Origin: Narthecium ossifragum | Lineage: Eukaryota; Streptophyta; Magnoliopsida; Dioscoreales; Nartheciaceae | Assembly (NCBI GenBank): GCA_963920575.1 | Contig: OY986966.1 | Coordinates: forward strand, 13,161,297 to 13,225,296 | Reading direction: 5' to 3' | DNA length: 64,000 nucleotides | Part shown: piece by piece, positions 30,829 to 42,720 of the stretch | Layout: every line of letters begins with the position of its first letter | Numbering within the stretch: position 1 is the stretch's first letter | Position numbers and translations under genes: made by a program | The notes under the pieces: model-generated | Seen by the model: only the letters and a program-made list of their open reading frames with translations | What the model was told of the DNA's origin: nothing | Database searches by the model: none

Positions 30829-30900
30829 ATGGTGTGCGAGATCAAGGCTGACAACGACGTGCAAAAAGAGGTGACCGTCCGCCGTTGGGGATTACAATGA
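30829..30900 (+). CDS. Short upstream ORF before the PMD gene
   Basis: ATG 30829 to TGA 30900, 23 residues (MVCEIKADNDVQKEVTVRRW and on). It ends 4 bases before ATG 30905. It could be a regulatory upstream ORF, or the true N-terminus joined by a small indel. No homology claim is made. Confidence 0.35.
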   Translation: MVCEIKADNDVQKEVTVRRWGLQ

Positions 30901-30904
30901 AAAC

Positions 30905-33900
30905 ATGAAGTCGGAAGACATAAGGAGCGGTAATCTGGTCCGGGAAGGTGACCTTAGCTCTCAGTTATTTATTTTGGGTCCTTGCTTCATTCCTGAAAGT
31001 ATTCCTTCTCTTGGTTCCGAGGAGGCTATTCTTGTGCATTCTTTTCCTATTTCTGGCGATTTGCCCTTTTCTGGAACCCTAAATCTCTCTTCCCTTTCTT
31101 CAGAAAATCCTATCATCTCCTGGCCATTAGTTGATGACAAGTTTGTCAAATGGTATAATAGGATGATTGGCCATTCTGAGACTAAGTCAATTTTTTCTGA
31201 TGCGGGTATTTTAGACTTCTTGGACTTGAGCACCAGGGTTCCTCTTCAAGATTCTAACTTGCTTATTTCGTCGCTTCTCTTTTGGTCGACGGAATATAAC
31301 AATTTTGTCTTCCCTTTTGGTTCGCTCACCATAACTGTGTTGGACATATCGCTCTTAACTGGCTTAACTCCACTTGGTACTTCTGTATCGGCCAATATGG
31401 ACGTACCCAAGAAGGAAATTGTTTTTGAAGTCGATAAGAACTACAGCCTTTTCATTAATTACTATGCCAAGTTGTCTGAGAGTGATGGCCCTCCAAACTC
31501 CCTTGAACGATTAGCGTTCATTTACTATTGGCTTTGTAAATTTGTCCTTTGCCTTCCTGCCAAAAACCTGTCAAGGGGTATATCCCACTCGCTCGGGATC
31601 TTTCTTCAGGCAAACAAGTTTTTTCTCTTGCTCCTTTTGTTTTGTCGGCCATCTATCGAGGAATGTATCTCGTCCTTGAACAGTTGAGGGAAGGTGGTAG
31701 CTTGATGGGATTTGGTCCTCTGTGGCTCGTCCAATTATGGCTTAGAGCTTACTTCCCTGATCTTCATATGCCGCCTTCATCGTCATCGGCCAGAACTCAA
31801 GGCCATTTGTATCTTTCTTTGTCTTCTATTCCCAGATCTTTTCGACAAACTTTCAATTATTTTTATACTTTGTCCAATTTTTCTTCTTATCGTCCATTCA
31901 ACCCTGATTCTCACCCATCGTCCATTAAGCCTTTGCTTGATCTTTCTTCAGACTTAGAGTCTGATGATAAAATACTGGCTTGGGCCCGTTTTCTCATCGA
32001 CCGTGACCTTCATTTTGATACGGCTTGGGGCAAGGCGAACAATAAATGTGGAGTAGAAGTTTATGCTCCCAATTTTGCTGCTCGCCAATTTGGCCTTAAA
32101 CAATCTTGGCCCGTGCCACCATACTTCAGCTTTAATATCGTCGCTAGAGGGCGATGTGTCTTTTCAGACATTGAGCGAGTAATTTATGTGGACAAGAGAG
32201 AATTGCTCCTCATTAAGAGGTTTAGGCTTAGACCTTTTGAGCCTACTAGCGAGATTGAAGCTAGTATCACCGACAGTTGGAAAGAAATGGTCGATGAACG
32301 TCTTTTCTTTGCTGACAAGGGCCTAGTTTTTGAAAAGTTCATTCCTCCAAAGGAGAAGAAAAGACAAAAGCAATTGGCTACTGGTCCTCAACCAAGTAAG
32401 CGGAAGAAAAAAGGTATATCTTCATCTCGCTCTTCTTGATTTTTTGTGATATCCTTTCTTAATTTAAAAATATATGATCGATAGGTTCAGACGATGAGGG
32501 CGATGCGCCGCCCAAAAAGAAAGGCGGTAAAGGAAAAACCGTCGTCCAACCTCAACCATCTTCGTCTCCAAAAAATAAATCATCTCCTCGATCGATGGAT
32601 TCTGACGATGAGGATGATGAACCACTTACAAAGAGACGTGGTAAAGGAAAAACTATCGTCCAACCTCAACCATCTTCCTCTCAAAAAGATCAATCATCTT
32701 CTCGGCCAGTTGCAGAGGAAAAGGTTGATTCTCCCAGCAGCAGTCATCGAAGCAGTCTATCTGCTCATGCCAAGTGAGTATCATAACATTTTCTTTCCAG
32801 TTATGTTTGCATTCTTCTTTTGATACTTAAACTTTTGCGTCTTCAGGACTGCCGTAGAAGTGGGCTCCAGTACTCCGAGCTCTTTGTACTCTTTATCTCC
32901 TCCTCAAACCACAACCAAAGTTCCTGAAGTTATGGTCGATAAATCTCCATCACAAATGGTCGATAAATCTCCATCACAAATGGTCGAGGAACATCCTCTA
33001 ACTTCTCCTGGTCATGCTGATAAGAGTGTGCCTCCAACTTCCTCGGCCAAATCTTCTTCAAAGGCAACGGCGCATGTACGTTCTGGTGGTAGAATCAAAC
33101 GACTCGCCCAAAAGAATTTAAAAGTATAGATAATTTTATTTTATTGATGATCGATCCATCGACCAGTCTCTGACTTTTAACTCTTTTAGGAATCGAGGAA
33201 GCAAAAGTCTGGTGGTCAAGACTCTGGTCGAGAAGAGGAGGACGAAGACGATAGCAACCTCTTTGACGTCTTAAATGCAACTCCATCTAAACCAGGTTTG
33301 TCATTAACTGGTAGAATACTCGTTCATGGTTCGTATAGTCTTTTACGAGACCTTGGTAATGCGAGTTTATCTTCTGTATCAGCTTCTCCTAATATCCCAG
33401 CTGTTCCAACTCTGGTTGAAGACCTCTCGGCCAAAACTGTTAAGCCGGGCACCGCTGCTTCTCCAGTTGTCTCATCAACAGAGGCAATAATTGCATCTCC
33501 AACACCCCGCCGCGGTATCCATGAACAAGTAATGGTCGATATTATATCGCCAACTTCTCATGTTTTAACATCAACTATTGATGTTCAAACAAAGGCGACT
33601 ACAAAAAGCCCTGCAGCTGCTCCTTCTGCAATGAAGACTTCAACTTCATCTTTTGTTACTCCCACTGGTCATCCATCCAGTTCTACCTCTTCACAGGTAT
33701 TCATCGTCCAATTTGATTCTTTCGACCAGTTAGTGTTAACTCTTACTGAATGCTTGTTCTTTTCAGGGCGATCTCGCCCATTTAATGAATATTGTCCAGG
33801 CCTTCTCGGATTCCTGGCATTCTATAGTGACTGCCAAGAAAACGGTTGTTGACCCTGAAGTTGCACAAGGGAGTCAACATGAAGAATTCAGGCGAGCTTT

Positions 33901-34483
33901 ATCTCAATGTCTTGTAGTTTTGGATAAACTACCTGAAGAAGACTTCACTAGATCAGATAGTGAAGCGCTGGACAAAGCTATAACACCTTTTCTCTCCGTG
34001 GATCCTATAGTCTTAGGGTTTTCGTCCAGTGATATGGACGATATTCACAGCATTAAGATCAAGGTTGAGAGTCTAACTGCTGAGAGGAATAACTTAATGA
34101 ATGAGATAGTTCTTATAGGGGAACGTCAAGAGCGGCGTACCCATATCAGAGATGTCATCAGTAACCAAGTTAAACAGCTCCAGAAAAATACTGATGATAT
34201 TGGCGAAAAAGAATCAGAGATCCTCGGTTACCAAAACCAAATAAAAGAGTTAGAGGAAAAAATCGCCCAGTGCACCACTCAAAAGAACTATCTCCTTCGC
34301 GAGACTACTCAACTGGCTGAGGAGGGCAACCGAATGATGCAAGAGTACGTCGCTTTGGAGGCGAATTCCTCAAAAGATCGCCAAGTCGAGTTGAAGGGTG
34401 AGCTTGTGAAGAACAAGCAACGCTTTAGGGCAGTCCGTGAAAAAATTGCTCTTTTATCTCAAAATCTCTCTTTGAAGAGATAA
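30905..34483 (+). CDS. Plant mobile domain protein, five exons, antisense to gag-pol
   Basis: Exon 1 30905-32413, exon 2 32485-32773, exon 3 32847-33123, exon 4 33190-33696, exon 5 33767-34483. All four introns have GT..AG ends and T-rich 3' sites, and all junctions keep frame. Exon 1 encodes the plant mobile domain (WPLVDDKFVKWYNRM, then SLTITVLDISLLTGLTPLG). A one-base frameshift near 31565 moves the domain to the second frame (KGYIPLARDLSSGKQVFSLA, then GPLWLVQLWLRAYFP). Exons 2-4 encode a Ser/Pro/Lys-rich linker with a duplicated acidic-basic module (SDDE ... KGKTxVQPQPSSS). Exon 5 ends in a heptad-like coiled coil (VESLTAERNNLMNEIVL onward). PMD proteins such as Arabidopsis MAIN/MAIL1 act in silencing and genome stability; a role for the retrotransposon form is not established. 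Its nearest signals are the F 3' LTR upstream and integrase converging downstream. Confidence 0.82.
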
Positions 34484-34560
34484 TTTTTTCTTGTCTGATA
34501 TGACCGATAAAATTTGTAATGTAACACTTTTGGCCGATATTTTGTAACAGACAAATTTTT

Positions 34561-34634
34561 GTTAATTTCTATCGTCCAAATCTCAAGGACGTATTTTGTT
34601 AATTGCTATCGTCCAAATCTCAAGGACGTATTTT
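34561..34634. repeat. 37-bp direct repeat between convergent genes
   Basis: Two adjacent 37-bp copies differ at one base (GTTAATT(T/G)CTATCGTCC and on). They lie between the 3' ends of the plus-strand PMD gene and the minus-strand integrase and may contain shared 3'-end signals. Confidence 0.85.
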
Positions 34635-34646
34635 GTTCTATGCCTT

Positions 34647-35993
34647 TTATTCCATTGATGGGTAGTACTTCTTAATGTATCGACCATTGATCATTGATCG
34701 ATGCAAACCACCGTCAATATTCCTCAGTTGATATGATCCATTTGGAAATACTTGATCGACCAAGTATGGTCCTTCCCTGTTGGGCGACCACTTTCCATAT
34801 TTGGGATCATTACGATCTATAGGTAGGATCGTTTTCCAAACTAGATCTCCTTCTTGAAACTCTGTTGATACTACCCTTTTATTGTACATATCGGCCACTT
34901 TCAACTTTTGTGCCTCTATATTTTCTAAGGCAATAGCTCGTTGCTCATCGAGCTCTAAAAGATTATACATTAATGCGTCTTCATATTCTTCACTAGTTGA
35001 GCGATCTTGTTCCATCACTCTGGGCGATAGAACATTTATCTCAGCCGGTAGCACCGCCTCTTGACCATAAACTAATTGATAAGGCGTAACCTTAGTACTA
35101 GACTTAGGTGTAGTTCTATGAGCCCATAACGCTCTTAGTAAACCTTCATGCCATTGTCTTGGGTTATCGTCCATCATCTTTCTTATGATTGACTTAATGA
35201 TTTTATTGGACGCTTCAGCTTGTCCATTAGATTGGGCATAGTAGGGTGTAGAATTGGTCATATTAATTTTATACTCAGCCAAAAAATTCTTTACCCTAGA
35301 GCTTACAAACATTGTCCCTTGATCGGACACAATTGTTTGTGGAATGCCAAATCTACATATGATGTTTTCCCAAATGAAATTTATCACTTGCTCATCAGAA
35401 ATATTTTTTAATGGAATCGCTTCCACCCATTTAGTAAAATAATCTGTCGCCACAATTACAAACTTGTGCAACATGGACGATGGAGGATATATTTTTCTTA
35501 TAATGTCTATCGCCCAACATCTGAATGGCCAAGGTTTAACGATGATTGACAACTCACTTGCTGGGGCTCGCTGTAATGGACCATGTCTTTGGCATGCTTC
35601 ACATCCTTTGGCATATATAGCACACTCCTCCCCTATGCGTGGCCAATAAAAGCCACTGCGCATTATTAGTCAGCGCATTTTGATGCCAGACTGATGTGCT
35701 CCACAAACACCATTATGTATCTCGGCCATTGTCAATTTAGCTTCATTCGGATTCAAACAGCGCAATAAAACTCCATCTGGTCGACGTTTATATAAAACGT
35801 CGTTTTGTAGAAAATAATGTATCGCCTTAAGACGCATTTTTCTATCAACCTTAAGCGATGGGTCTTTCAAGAAATTGACGATTGGGGTCCGCCAATCTGG
35901 TTGACTATCAATTTGGCTTACCTCATTTGGCCGATGATATCGCTCTAGTGCAGTTTGTATTATACCAGAGCTAAAATCGGTCATGCCCCCCAA
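34647..35993 (-). pseudogene. F integrase
   Basis: Two minus-strand frames in the same phase (35670-35993 and 34647-35663) are separated by one in-frame stop. The zinc-binding region (EIHNGVCGAHQSG before the stop, CEACQRHG after) is followed by the DDE core: D in RCWAIDIIRK, D in TIVSDQGTMF, E in NGQAEASNKI. The C-terminal domain includes EGDLVWKTILPI and EGPYLVDQVFPNGSYQL, the GPY motif. About 440 residues in total, normal for Tat integrase. The stop at the zinc finger would prevent full-length enzyme. Confidence 0.88.
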
Positions 35994-36384
35994 AGTGTTT
36001 TAACACTTTATAGCCTGATGCTATTTGGGCGAGGGTATTGGCCTCATCGTTCTGCAATCTTGGAACAAAAAGTAGTTCAAAATCGTTAAAACGATTTAAT
36101 AACATCAGAGCGATTTGATGAAATGGAATTAATATATCGCTCTGGCATTTATAATGTCCAAGTATATGATTTATCACTAATTGTGAATCACCTTTGATTT
36201 GTACATTGGACACTCCTAAATCCAACAAAATTTCTAGGCCAATGATTAGAGCTTCATACTCAGCCTGATTGTTAGTACATAGTTGCGATAGAGTATACGC
36301 AAATTTATATTTGCGTCCAATGGGCGATAGGATTGTGATCCCAAGGCCAGCTCCATTGACAGTTTTAGAACCATCAAAGTACAT
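35971..36384 (-). CDS. F second (archaeal-type) RNase H
   Basis: 137 codons: MYFDGSKTVNGAGLG holds the first catalytic Asp, NNQAEYEALIIGLE the Glu, and VQIKGDSQLVINH the next Asp. This extra RNase H between the regular one and integrase defines the Tat lineage. It overlaps the start of the integrase frame by 23 bp. Confidence 0.88.
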   Translation of the reverse strand: MYFDGSKTVNGAGLGITILSPIGRKYKFAYTLSQLCTNNQAEYEALIIGLEILLDLGVSNVQIKGDSQLVINHILGHYKCQSDILIPFHQIALMLLNRFNDFELLFVPRLQNDEANTLAQIASGYKVLKHFGGHDRF

Positions 36385-36389
36385 CGTCC

Positions 36390-36904
36390 AGGGGGTGAGC
36401 GATAACGTTGTTGATCTCTCGCTCTAATTCCTTTGGTATATCTACGCAAGGATAGTCAACTAAAAAATTGGCCAATGCCTGGCCCTTAACAGCCTTTTGA
36501 GATACAAATTGAATATCAAATTCAGCCAAAGTTAAAACCCAATAACCAATACGTTGATGCAAAATTGGTCGAGAAAACAAGAATTTTAATACATTGAACT
36601 TAGATATCAAGTAGACAGTTACAGGTTTTAAATAAGCTCTAAGCTTGGTACACATAAAATACAAGGCCAAGCACAATTTTTTTATGGCCGAGTACTTTTG
36701 TTCCTAAGGTAACAACTGTCTACTTAGATAGTACACTGCTCTCTCAGCTCCATCTTTTCCATCTTGCGCCAAGAGACCGCCTATTGATCGGTCTGCTGCA
36801 GCGATGTAAAGCTTCATGGGTTGTTCCAACCTTGGTGGCGCCATAACTGGTGGCGTTGATAAACATTGCTTCAAGCGTTCAAAGGCTTGTTGATGTCGCT
36901 CTTC
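36390..36904 (-). pseudogene. F RNase H (Ty3-type), decayed
   Basis: After the RT connection, the minus strand reads ADRSIGGLLAQDG and then, after an in-frame stop near 36705, CLALYFMCTKLRAYLKPV and LTLAEFDIQFVSQKAVKGQA. These are regular gypsy RNase H landmarks. Another stop lies at about 36905. Inactive as it stands. Confidence 0.75.
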
Positions 36905-38108
36905 TCAGAAGAAATCGTCTTCATTCTTTAAACGTAAGAGCGATGAAAATTCTTGAGTTTTACCTGCACAGTTAGCAATAAACCTTCTCAAAAAATTTAC
37001 TTGACCAAGGAACTTTTGCAGTTCTTTTTTAGTCTTTGGAGGACTGGCCTCAATTATAGACTTTGCTTTGTTTTGGTCAAGTTCTATTCCTCGCTGATGG
37101 ACGAGAAAACCAAGAAAGTTTCCTGCTTGTACACCAAAGGCACATTTCAAGGGATTTAGTTTTAAATTATACTCTCTCATTCGCTCAAAAGCTTTGATCA
37201 ATTGTGAAAAGTGATAGGCCATAATTGGTGACTTCACTACTATGTCATCGACGTAAACCTCAACAAAGGTGGCCAATCATATCATGAAAAATCAAATTCA
37301 TCGCTCGCTGATAAGTAGCACCAGCATTTTTTAGACCAAAGGGCATAACAACCCATTCATAACTTCCAAGTGATCCTGGACATCTAAATGCCGTTTTATG
37401 AACATCGTTATCGGCGATATAAATTTGGTTATATCCAGAATACCCATCCATAAATGAATATATTTCGTGCCCAGCGGTGGAATCAACTAAATTATCGACC
37501 GATGGCATAGGATATTCATCTTTGGGTGCAGCCAAGTTTAAATTTCTAAAGTCTATACAAACTCTAAGTTTGTCATTTTTCTTCTTAACTGGCACTATAT
37601 TAGAAAGCCATTCTACATATCTGGCCGTTCTAATAAAGTTAGCATTTAATAATCGTTCAATTTCTTTCTTTACCTCTGGGATTATGTTTGGAGCAAAACG
37701 TTTAGGCGCTTGCTTATATGATTTAAAATTTGGTCGAGTAGGGAGCTCGTGTTCTACAATATTCCTATCTAAACCAGGCATTTCTTTATAATCCCATGCA
37801 AAGCAATCTTTATATGAACGTAAAATAGCAAGGAGTTCGTACCTTACATCTTGGTCGATAAGCTTACTGATGAATGTTGGACAATGCTCCTCGCCATCTC
37901 CAAGGTTAATTTCTTCCAAGGGGTCTTGAGCTTGCATATTTCCATGTTTGCCGTAGGGGACTTCTTCCTCATCTTCTTGGGGAATCTCTTTTAGATAATC
38001 TAGGTCGTTCTCTTCTTGTGCAGCGAACGCTTCCACTTGATAAGCCATTAGTTTGGCTTTTAAGGCCGTTACAGCGGCCTGATTTCTTTCAGAGTCTGAA
38101 CTCATCAC
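36905..38108 (-). pseudogene. F reverse transcriptase, one frameshift
   Basis: Frame 1 (37260-38108) has LRVCIDFRNLNLAAPKDEYP, IYSFMDGYSGYNQI and VMPFGLKNAGATYQRAMN. Frame 2 (36905-37276) carries the catalytic YVDDIVV and the thumb region (FLGFLVHQRGIELDQNKAK). A single frameshift near 37270, just before YVDD, separates them. The motif order and spacing are those of a complete Ty3/gypsy RT. Confidence 0.9.
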
Positions 38109-39585
38109 TTCTGATTTGTGGCCGATTGTCGGCCAAATTTAGGTGCAAAGACCACTGAGGTTGGTCTTGCCGGATCGAATAGCTCCGCCACACGCTCCCT
38201 TAGCATAACTCCATTTTCAGAGACTACCTTGAGTGTGTCTTCAAACTGAAGGAATTGTAAGGGGCCATAATTGCAGTCATAGAAAGATGCCTCCAAGGCA
38301 TGCGTGTCCATACTGTATGGCATGTTATCGGCCATAACGGACTCCACATTTCCCTCGTTGTTCCATAAAAATAAACACTGATGAAGAGACGACGGAACAC
38401 ACTGACTGGCATGGATCTAGTCTCTACCAAGCAGCACATTATAGCTGGTCGATGAGTCCATGACAAAGAACGCTGTCGTTCTTGTGACACTCCCAACTTT
38501 GATGTCCAAAGGAAGGATTCCCTTTGCTGGGGCTGGAACTCCGCTGAACCCTGTTAGCATAATATCTGTGGCAATAAGGTCGCTGTCAATTTTGTGCAAT
38601 TTCTTCATCATCTTTGCGGGTATGACGTTCACTGCGGCTCCAGTGTCAATTAGGACTCTGCTTACTGGGACACCATTGATCTCGGCCTTGATATGAAGAG
38701 GCCGTAAATGGCGCGTCATTGCTGCTGGAGGTCGTTCGAACACTGCATTGTTCCGATCTTGAGGATCTTCCTTGTGGGAACTGGTCGATGAATAAGGTTG
38801 ATGGGCCACTGCTTTCCCTTTTACCTTAGCTGCAATCTGGATGACTTCTGGGTTTTCTTGACCATCCCATGATGGCCACTGCTGATCCTTCTGGTGTTGC
38901 TCCTGCTGTTTCTCTGTTGCTTCCATGTCCCAACCAGTTGGGATGATTGGCACTTCATTGGCTGGCGGACTGTACTTGGCAACATCGGACTTGGGAACCC
39001 ACTTCTTCACAATGGGATCACCATAGCAAACCAAGTAATCAAACTTTCCACTTGGTTGGCCCTGAGTACTGATAGCTGGATTACCTGCCTTGTAGAGATC
39101 CATCAGTAGCTTCTTTTGAGAAATATTTCTTCTCGCTGCTTCTTCATTGACTTTGATGGGTACTTCTATTTCCACCCATTCAACATCCTCGACCATGGGT
39201 TCTTGTTCTTCATCTCCCCAACCAGTTGGAACAATTGTTGTCGACGTCGATGGAACAATCTGGGCGACAACTTCCGTCTTTTTTACGAGAGGCTTCACCT
39301 TCACATCCCCATAGATCCTTAGGTAATCATATCGGCCACTTGGCTGGCCACCTGGTCCAACTGCTGGATTTCCTTCTTCATACAACTGTCAACAGTTGTT
39401 CTGTAGACATACCCCTCTTCTGAGCTTCTTCAGCTACGTCGATTTTTTCCTCAACCTCGACGTACTCATCTTCCTGGTCAAGTACTAAGTGCACTGGGGC
39501 TGAACCCTCTATTTCTTCGACCAAAGTGGCGGACATTTCTTCATCTTCCTCGACCAATGTGGCTAACGATCCATCATCGGCCATA
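38109..39585 (-). pseudogene. F protease region with duplicated upstream module
   Basis: The aspartic protease has VLIDTGAAVNVIPAKM as its active site and ends SYNVLLGRD. An in-frame stop follows (near 38417), separating it from the RT frame. Upstream, a module of about 45 residues occurs twice: YEEGNPAVGPGGQPSGRYDY and YKAGNPAISTQGQPSGKFDY. A degenerate acidic third part lies at 39378-39584. Cleaves the Gag-Pol precursor in intact relatives. Confidence 0.8.
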
Positions 39586-39620
39586 TCTGATATGTCTGAG
39601 TCACTTTCAGTTGGACATTG

Positions 39621-40732
39621 TTATCCAAGGCGACTTGGTAAGATATAGTTATTCACGATGACTGACGGGAGTGTTCCGAATCTGATCACTTGGGTTGCTC
39701 CAGCCTCATCGTCATCATCCTTGTTTGGACGATGGAATTTGCTCTTTGAAGACTCTGTTGCATTAGAGACAGCAACATCTTCCTCAATCTCCTCAGCCTC
39801 TTCATCATGACTTGGGTTAGTTTCTTGTGCTTGCTTGGCCTTCATCATCTGGCCATACTTCTTCTGGTGGCGGCGGTACTGAATCCTCGTCATTTCTTCC
39901 ACAGGAACTGATCGACGAGTATAGCAGTTGTAGTTGTACCATCGCTCTGGCTTGTAAGGTTGAGGCATAAAGCTCTTTGGGTACACGTGAGGCTGAAAAC
40001 TCTGTTCCACTGCTTAGACTGTGGACGATGAAACTTGGTCCCAAAAAATGGTGTCATCGGGCGACTGAGATCCCAATGGAATCTTGGGCAGACATGTGGG
40101 ATAACAGGTTCCTTCCCTTTGTGACCAAGCCTTGTGAACACGTCTGGACGACTGTCGTCCTCAGTCTCGTCGATGACAATCTTGAACTTTGGCAATTTGA
40201 AGTTTGCCACATCTGTCAACACCATTCCCACTAGAGCAGCTTTGGAGAATGGATTCGAATCAACTCCCATGTGTTTGGCTGGGAAACCAATCCTACCGGA
40301 ATCAATCGCATCCTGCAAAACATTACGGAAAGCCAAACATTGGTTAGTGTGATGTGACCAAGCATTATGCCACTTACAATATCTTTTGTCCTTGATCTCA
40401 TCAAGGCTTGGCATAGCATGTCCATCTTTCAATTTGACTTATTTATCTTTCAGTAATTGAGCAAAGATTTGATCAGCCTTTGAAATATCAAAAGAAAACT
40501 TTCGCATTGGACGTTTGCCGTCTCTCATTACTTCTTTACCCTTAAGTTCTCGCTCAAGTTTGGCAAGAGCTTTACATATATAGAGTTTTCCCTTAAGGAG
40601 TTCGGCCAAACAAATATCGTTCATGTTGTAGTTTTCTTCATCAACGTCACTAACTTGATTTATTTCATAGTTAGTATCTCTATAATAAGTTCCCTTAGAA
40701 GATGATTTCATCTGATCTTCTTCTCTTAACAA
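39621..40732 (-). pseudogene. F Gag C-terminal part with Tat-type zinc finger
   Basis: Three minus-strand frames cover it (40439-40732, 39890-40432, 39621-40010). RYCKWHNAWSHHTNQCLAF is the C-H-H-C finger region typical of Tat Gag and is followed by the usual FRNVLQDAIDSGRI. The preceding Lys/Glu-rich part is unremarkable. Frameshifts near 40000 and a stop near 40436 break it. Confidence 0.75.
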
Positions 40733-40851
40733 CTGTTCATAACGTATAGCGCTAGTCTGCAGTTGAAATAGGTCAATAAAATCCCTATCTTGGAACTTCT
40801 TCTTAAGTTCAAAAGGCTAATCCACTTTGAGCGATTTTGACAAATTCCCTT

Positions 40852-41856
40852 TCAGGCAAGGGAATAAAAGCACCTACTTCTCGCTCTTTTAAATCTTTGT
40901 AGGAATAAATCCGCATTCTCATCCGGCCGTTGTCTGAGTTGAGCTAAATCGGCCATTGTTATTTCCGGTTCTGACTTATAAAACTGAGAATGGAACGCAT
41001 GTTCCATTTGCTGCCAATTTTGAATAGAATTGGGCGATAATTTAATAAACCATGAATAAGCTACTCCGGATAAAGAGTTAGGGAATAGCCTAAGTTTAAC
41101 AAAATCACTTATGTCTCCACATTGCATGGAGAACTTCCCTATGTGTTCAATGGTCGATATCTCATCTACTCCAGAGAACATGGTAAACTCTGGAACTTTA
41201 TAGTTCCTAGGAAGCGGGTGCATTTGGTCAACCCAATCAGGATAAGGCTTCCTATAAGTTGGACGAGTAGCTAGTCGTCCTAAACCTATTTGCTCTTGTA
41301 GGATCTCAGCAACTTGGTCGCGTAGAGCATCGGCCTGATTATAGAGAGGGTTGTTGTACACTTGGTCATACTGCTCGTTTGGTGGTCGAGCATAATACAG
41401 AGGTGCCTCATATGGTCGATAATTATTCTGATAAGGGATATCACCCATGCGCTGACCATCGGCCATTCTTTGATTATAAAAATTATTCCCTACTGGCCGA
41501 TTAACTTGACCACCTAGTTGCCCATAGTTATTCTGTGGAAACCCTTGGCCTTGAGCATCCAAGTTATTATTTTGGCCAATATTTTGGCCATTGTTTGGGA
41601 AAGCAACGTTTTGGCCATTGTTTGGGAAAGCAACGTTTTGGCCATTGTTTGAGAAAACAACATTTTGGCCATTGTTTTGGGTACACAAGGTTTTGGCCAT
41701 TGTTTGGGTACACAAGGTTTTGGCCATTGTTTGGGTAAACAAGGTTCTGGCCATTGTTTGGGTAAACAAGGTTCTGGCCATTAGGAGGAATGTTCTGAGG
41801 AATGTTTTGAGGAATGTTTTGAAGAATGTTCTCGCCCATAACCAGAGGCATTCCAC
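40852..41856 (-). pseudogene. F Gag capsid region with a 27-bp minisatellite
   Basis: Holds the retrotransposon gag core: EFTMFSGVDEISTIEHIGKF, SLSGVAYSWFIKLSP, NWQQMEHAFHSQFY and LAQLRQRPDENADLFLQRF. Upstream is a Pro/Asn/Gln-rich region in which a minisatellite encodes repeats of NGQNxxxPN. One unit of the minisatellite is 28 bp, which switches the frame. An in-frame stop near 41902 separates it from the N-terminal part. Confidence 0.82.
41586..41775 (-). repeat. 27-bp minisatellite in F gag, seven units
   Basis: Units start with GGCCATTGTTT at 41586, 41613, 41640, 41667, 41695, 41722 and 41749. All are 27 bp except the one at 41667 (28 bp, an extra T), which causes the gag frameshift. Confidence 0.9.
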
Positions 41857-41902
41857 CTACTGGTATACCCTGACCTAAAGGAACTCCATTATTTGGCGCT
41901 CC

Positions 41903-42712
41903 CTATGCCGGAGGCACAACACCACCTTGCATCCCTTGAAGAGGAGGGACACCATTGTTTGGTATTCCTCCAGGAGTTAATACCTCATTATTATGAGGTA
42001 TCTGCTTTGGCGATGAAAACAACCCAGATGTTTGACCGATTAAATTTGGTCTTTGATTGTTGTCATTAGTCATCGATGGCCGATGATGGGTTGTACTAGT
42101 TTGGCCAACTTGGCTATTTTGGCCGATACGGTTTTGACTATGCATTGGATTTTGTAAAAGAACAAAACCGTTACTACCACCAGGTCCCATGACCGTGTTG
42201 GGCGGAAATAGTCGATTGTTTTCGGTGGTGTTTTGGCCGATAGGGACTGCTGACATGGTAGGCCTAGCAACATTTGATCCAGGGTTTGCTTGGGACAAAG
42301 TTGCGTTTATAAAAGTCTGCATAGTATCGATAAAAGGCCTCAGAGCAGTAGCGATATGGCTAGCCATCTGCTGATTGTTAGCATGTAAAGCTTCATTGAC
42401 CATATTTTGGGCTGTATTTGACGTTATGTTTCCTGGGTCTAGGCCAACTCTGGCCGATGAGTTCCCTCGCTCCACAGAGCGATAAACCACCCTATCTCGA
42501 TATTCTATATGTGGTGGAGGAACAGGTGGAGGAATATGTGGTTGGTCGAAAGGTGGAAAAATAACGGGCTCTTCTTCGACCACAATTGGACTTTGTTGGC
42601 CATCGCCGTGATTGGCGGCGTTTCCACTACCACTATTGGTGTCCAAACCAGTCCTAGTGATGACCATTCCGTCTTGTCCAACTTGACCGACTTCCATAAA
42701 GACTTGACACAA
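41903..42712 (-). pseudogene. F Gag N-terminal part
   Basis: 269 codons; the likely Gag start is the internal MEVGQVGQDG. Low-complexity Gln/Asn/Pro-rich sequence with a short conserved helical stretch (NMVNEALHANNQQMASH). It ends at an in-frame stop TAG near 41902. The upstream leader and PBS expected before it are absent (see 42721-42760). Confidence 0.7.
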
Positions 42713-42720
42713 GTCCCACT

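Noticed and set aside
34882..35649. Plus-strand ORFs opposite F integrase
   Set aside because: Antisense shadows of a recognised enzyme; no splice or domain support, unlike 30905-34483.
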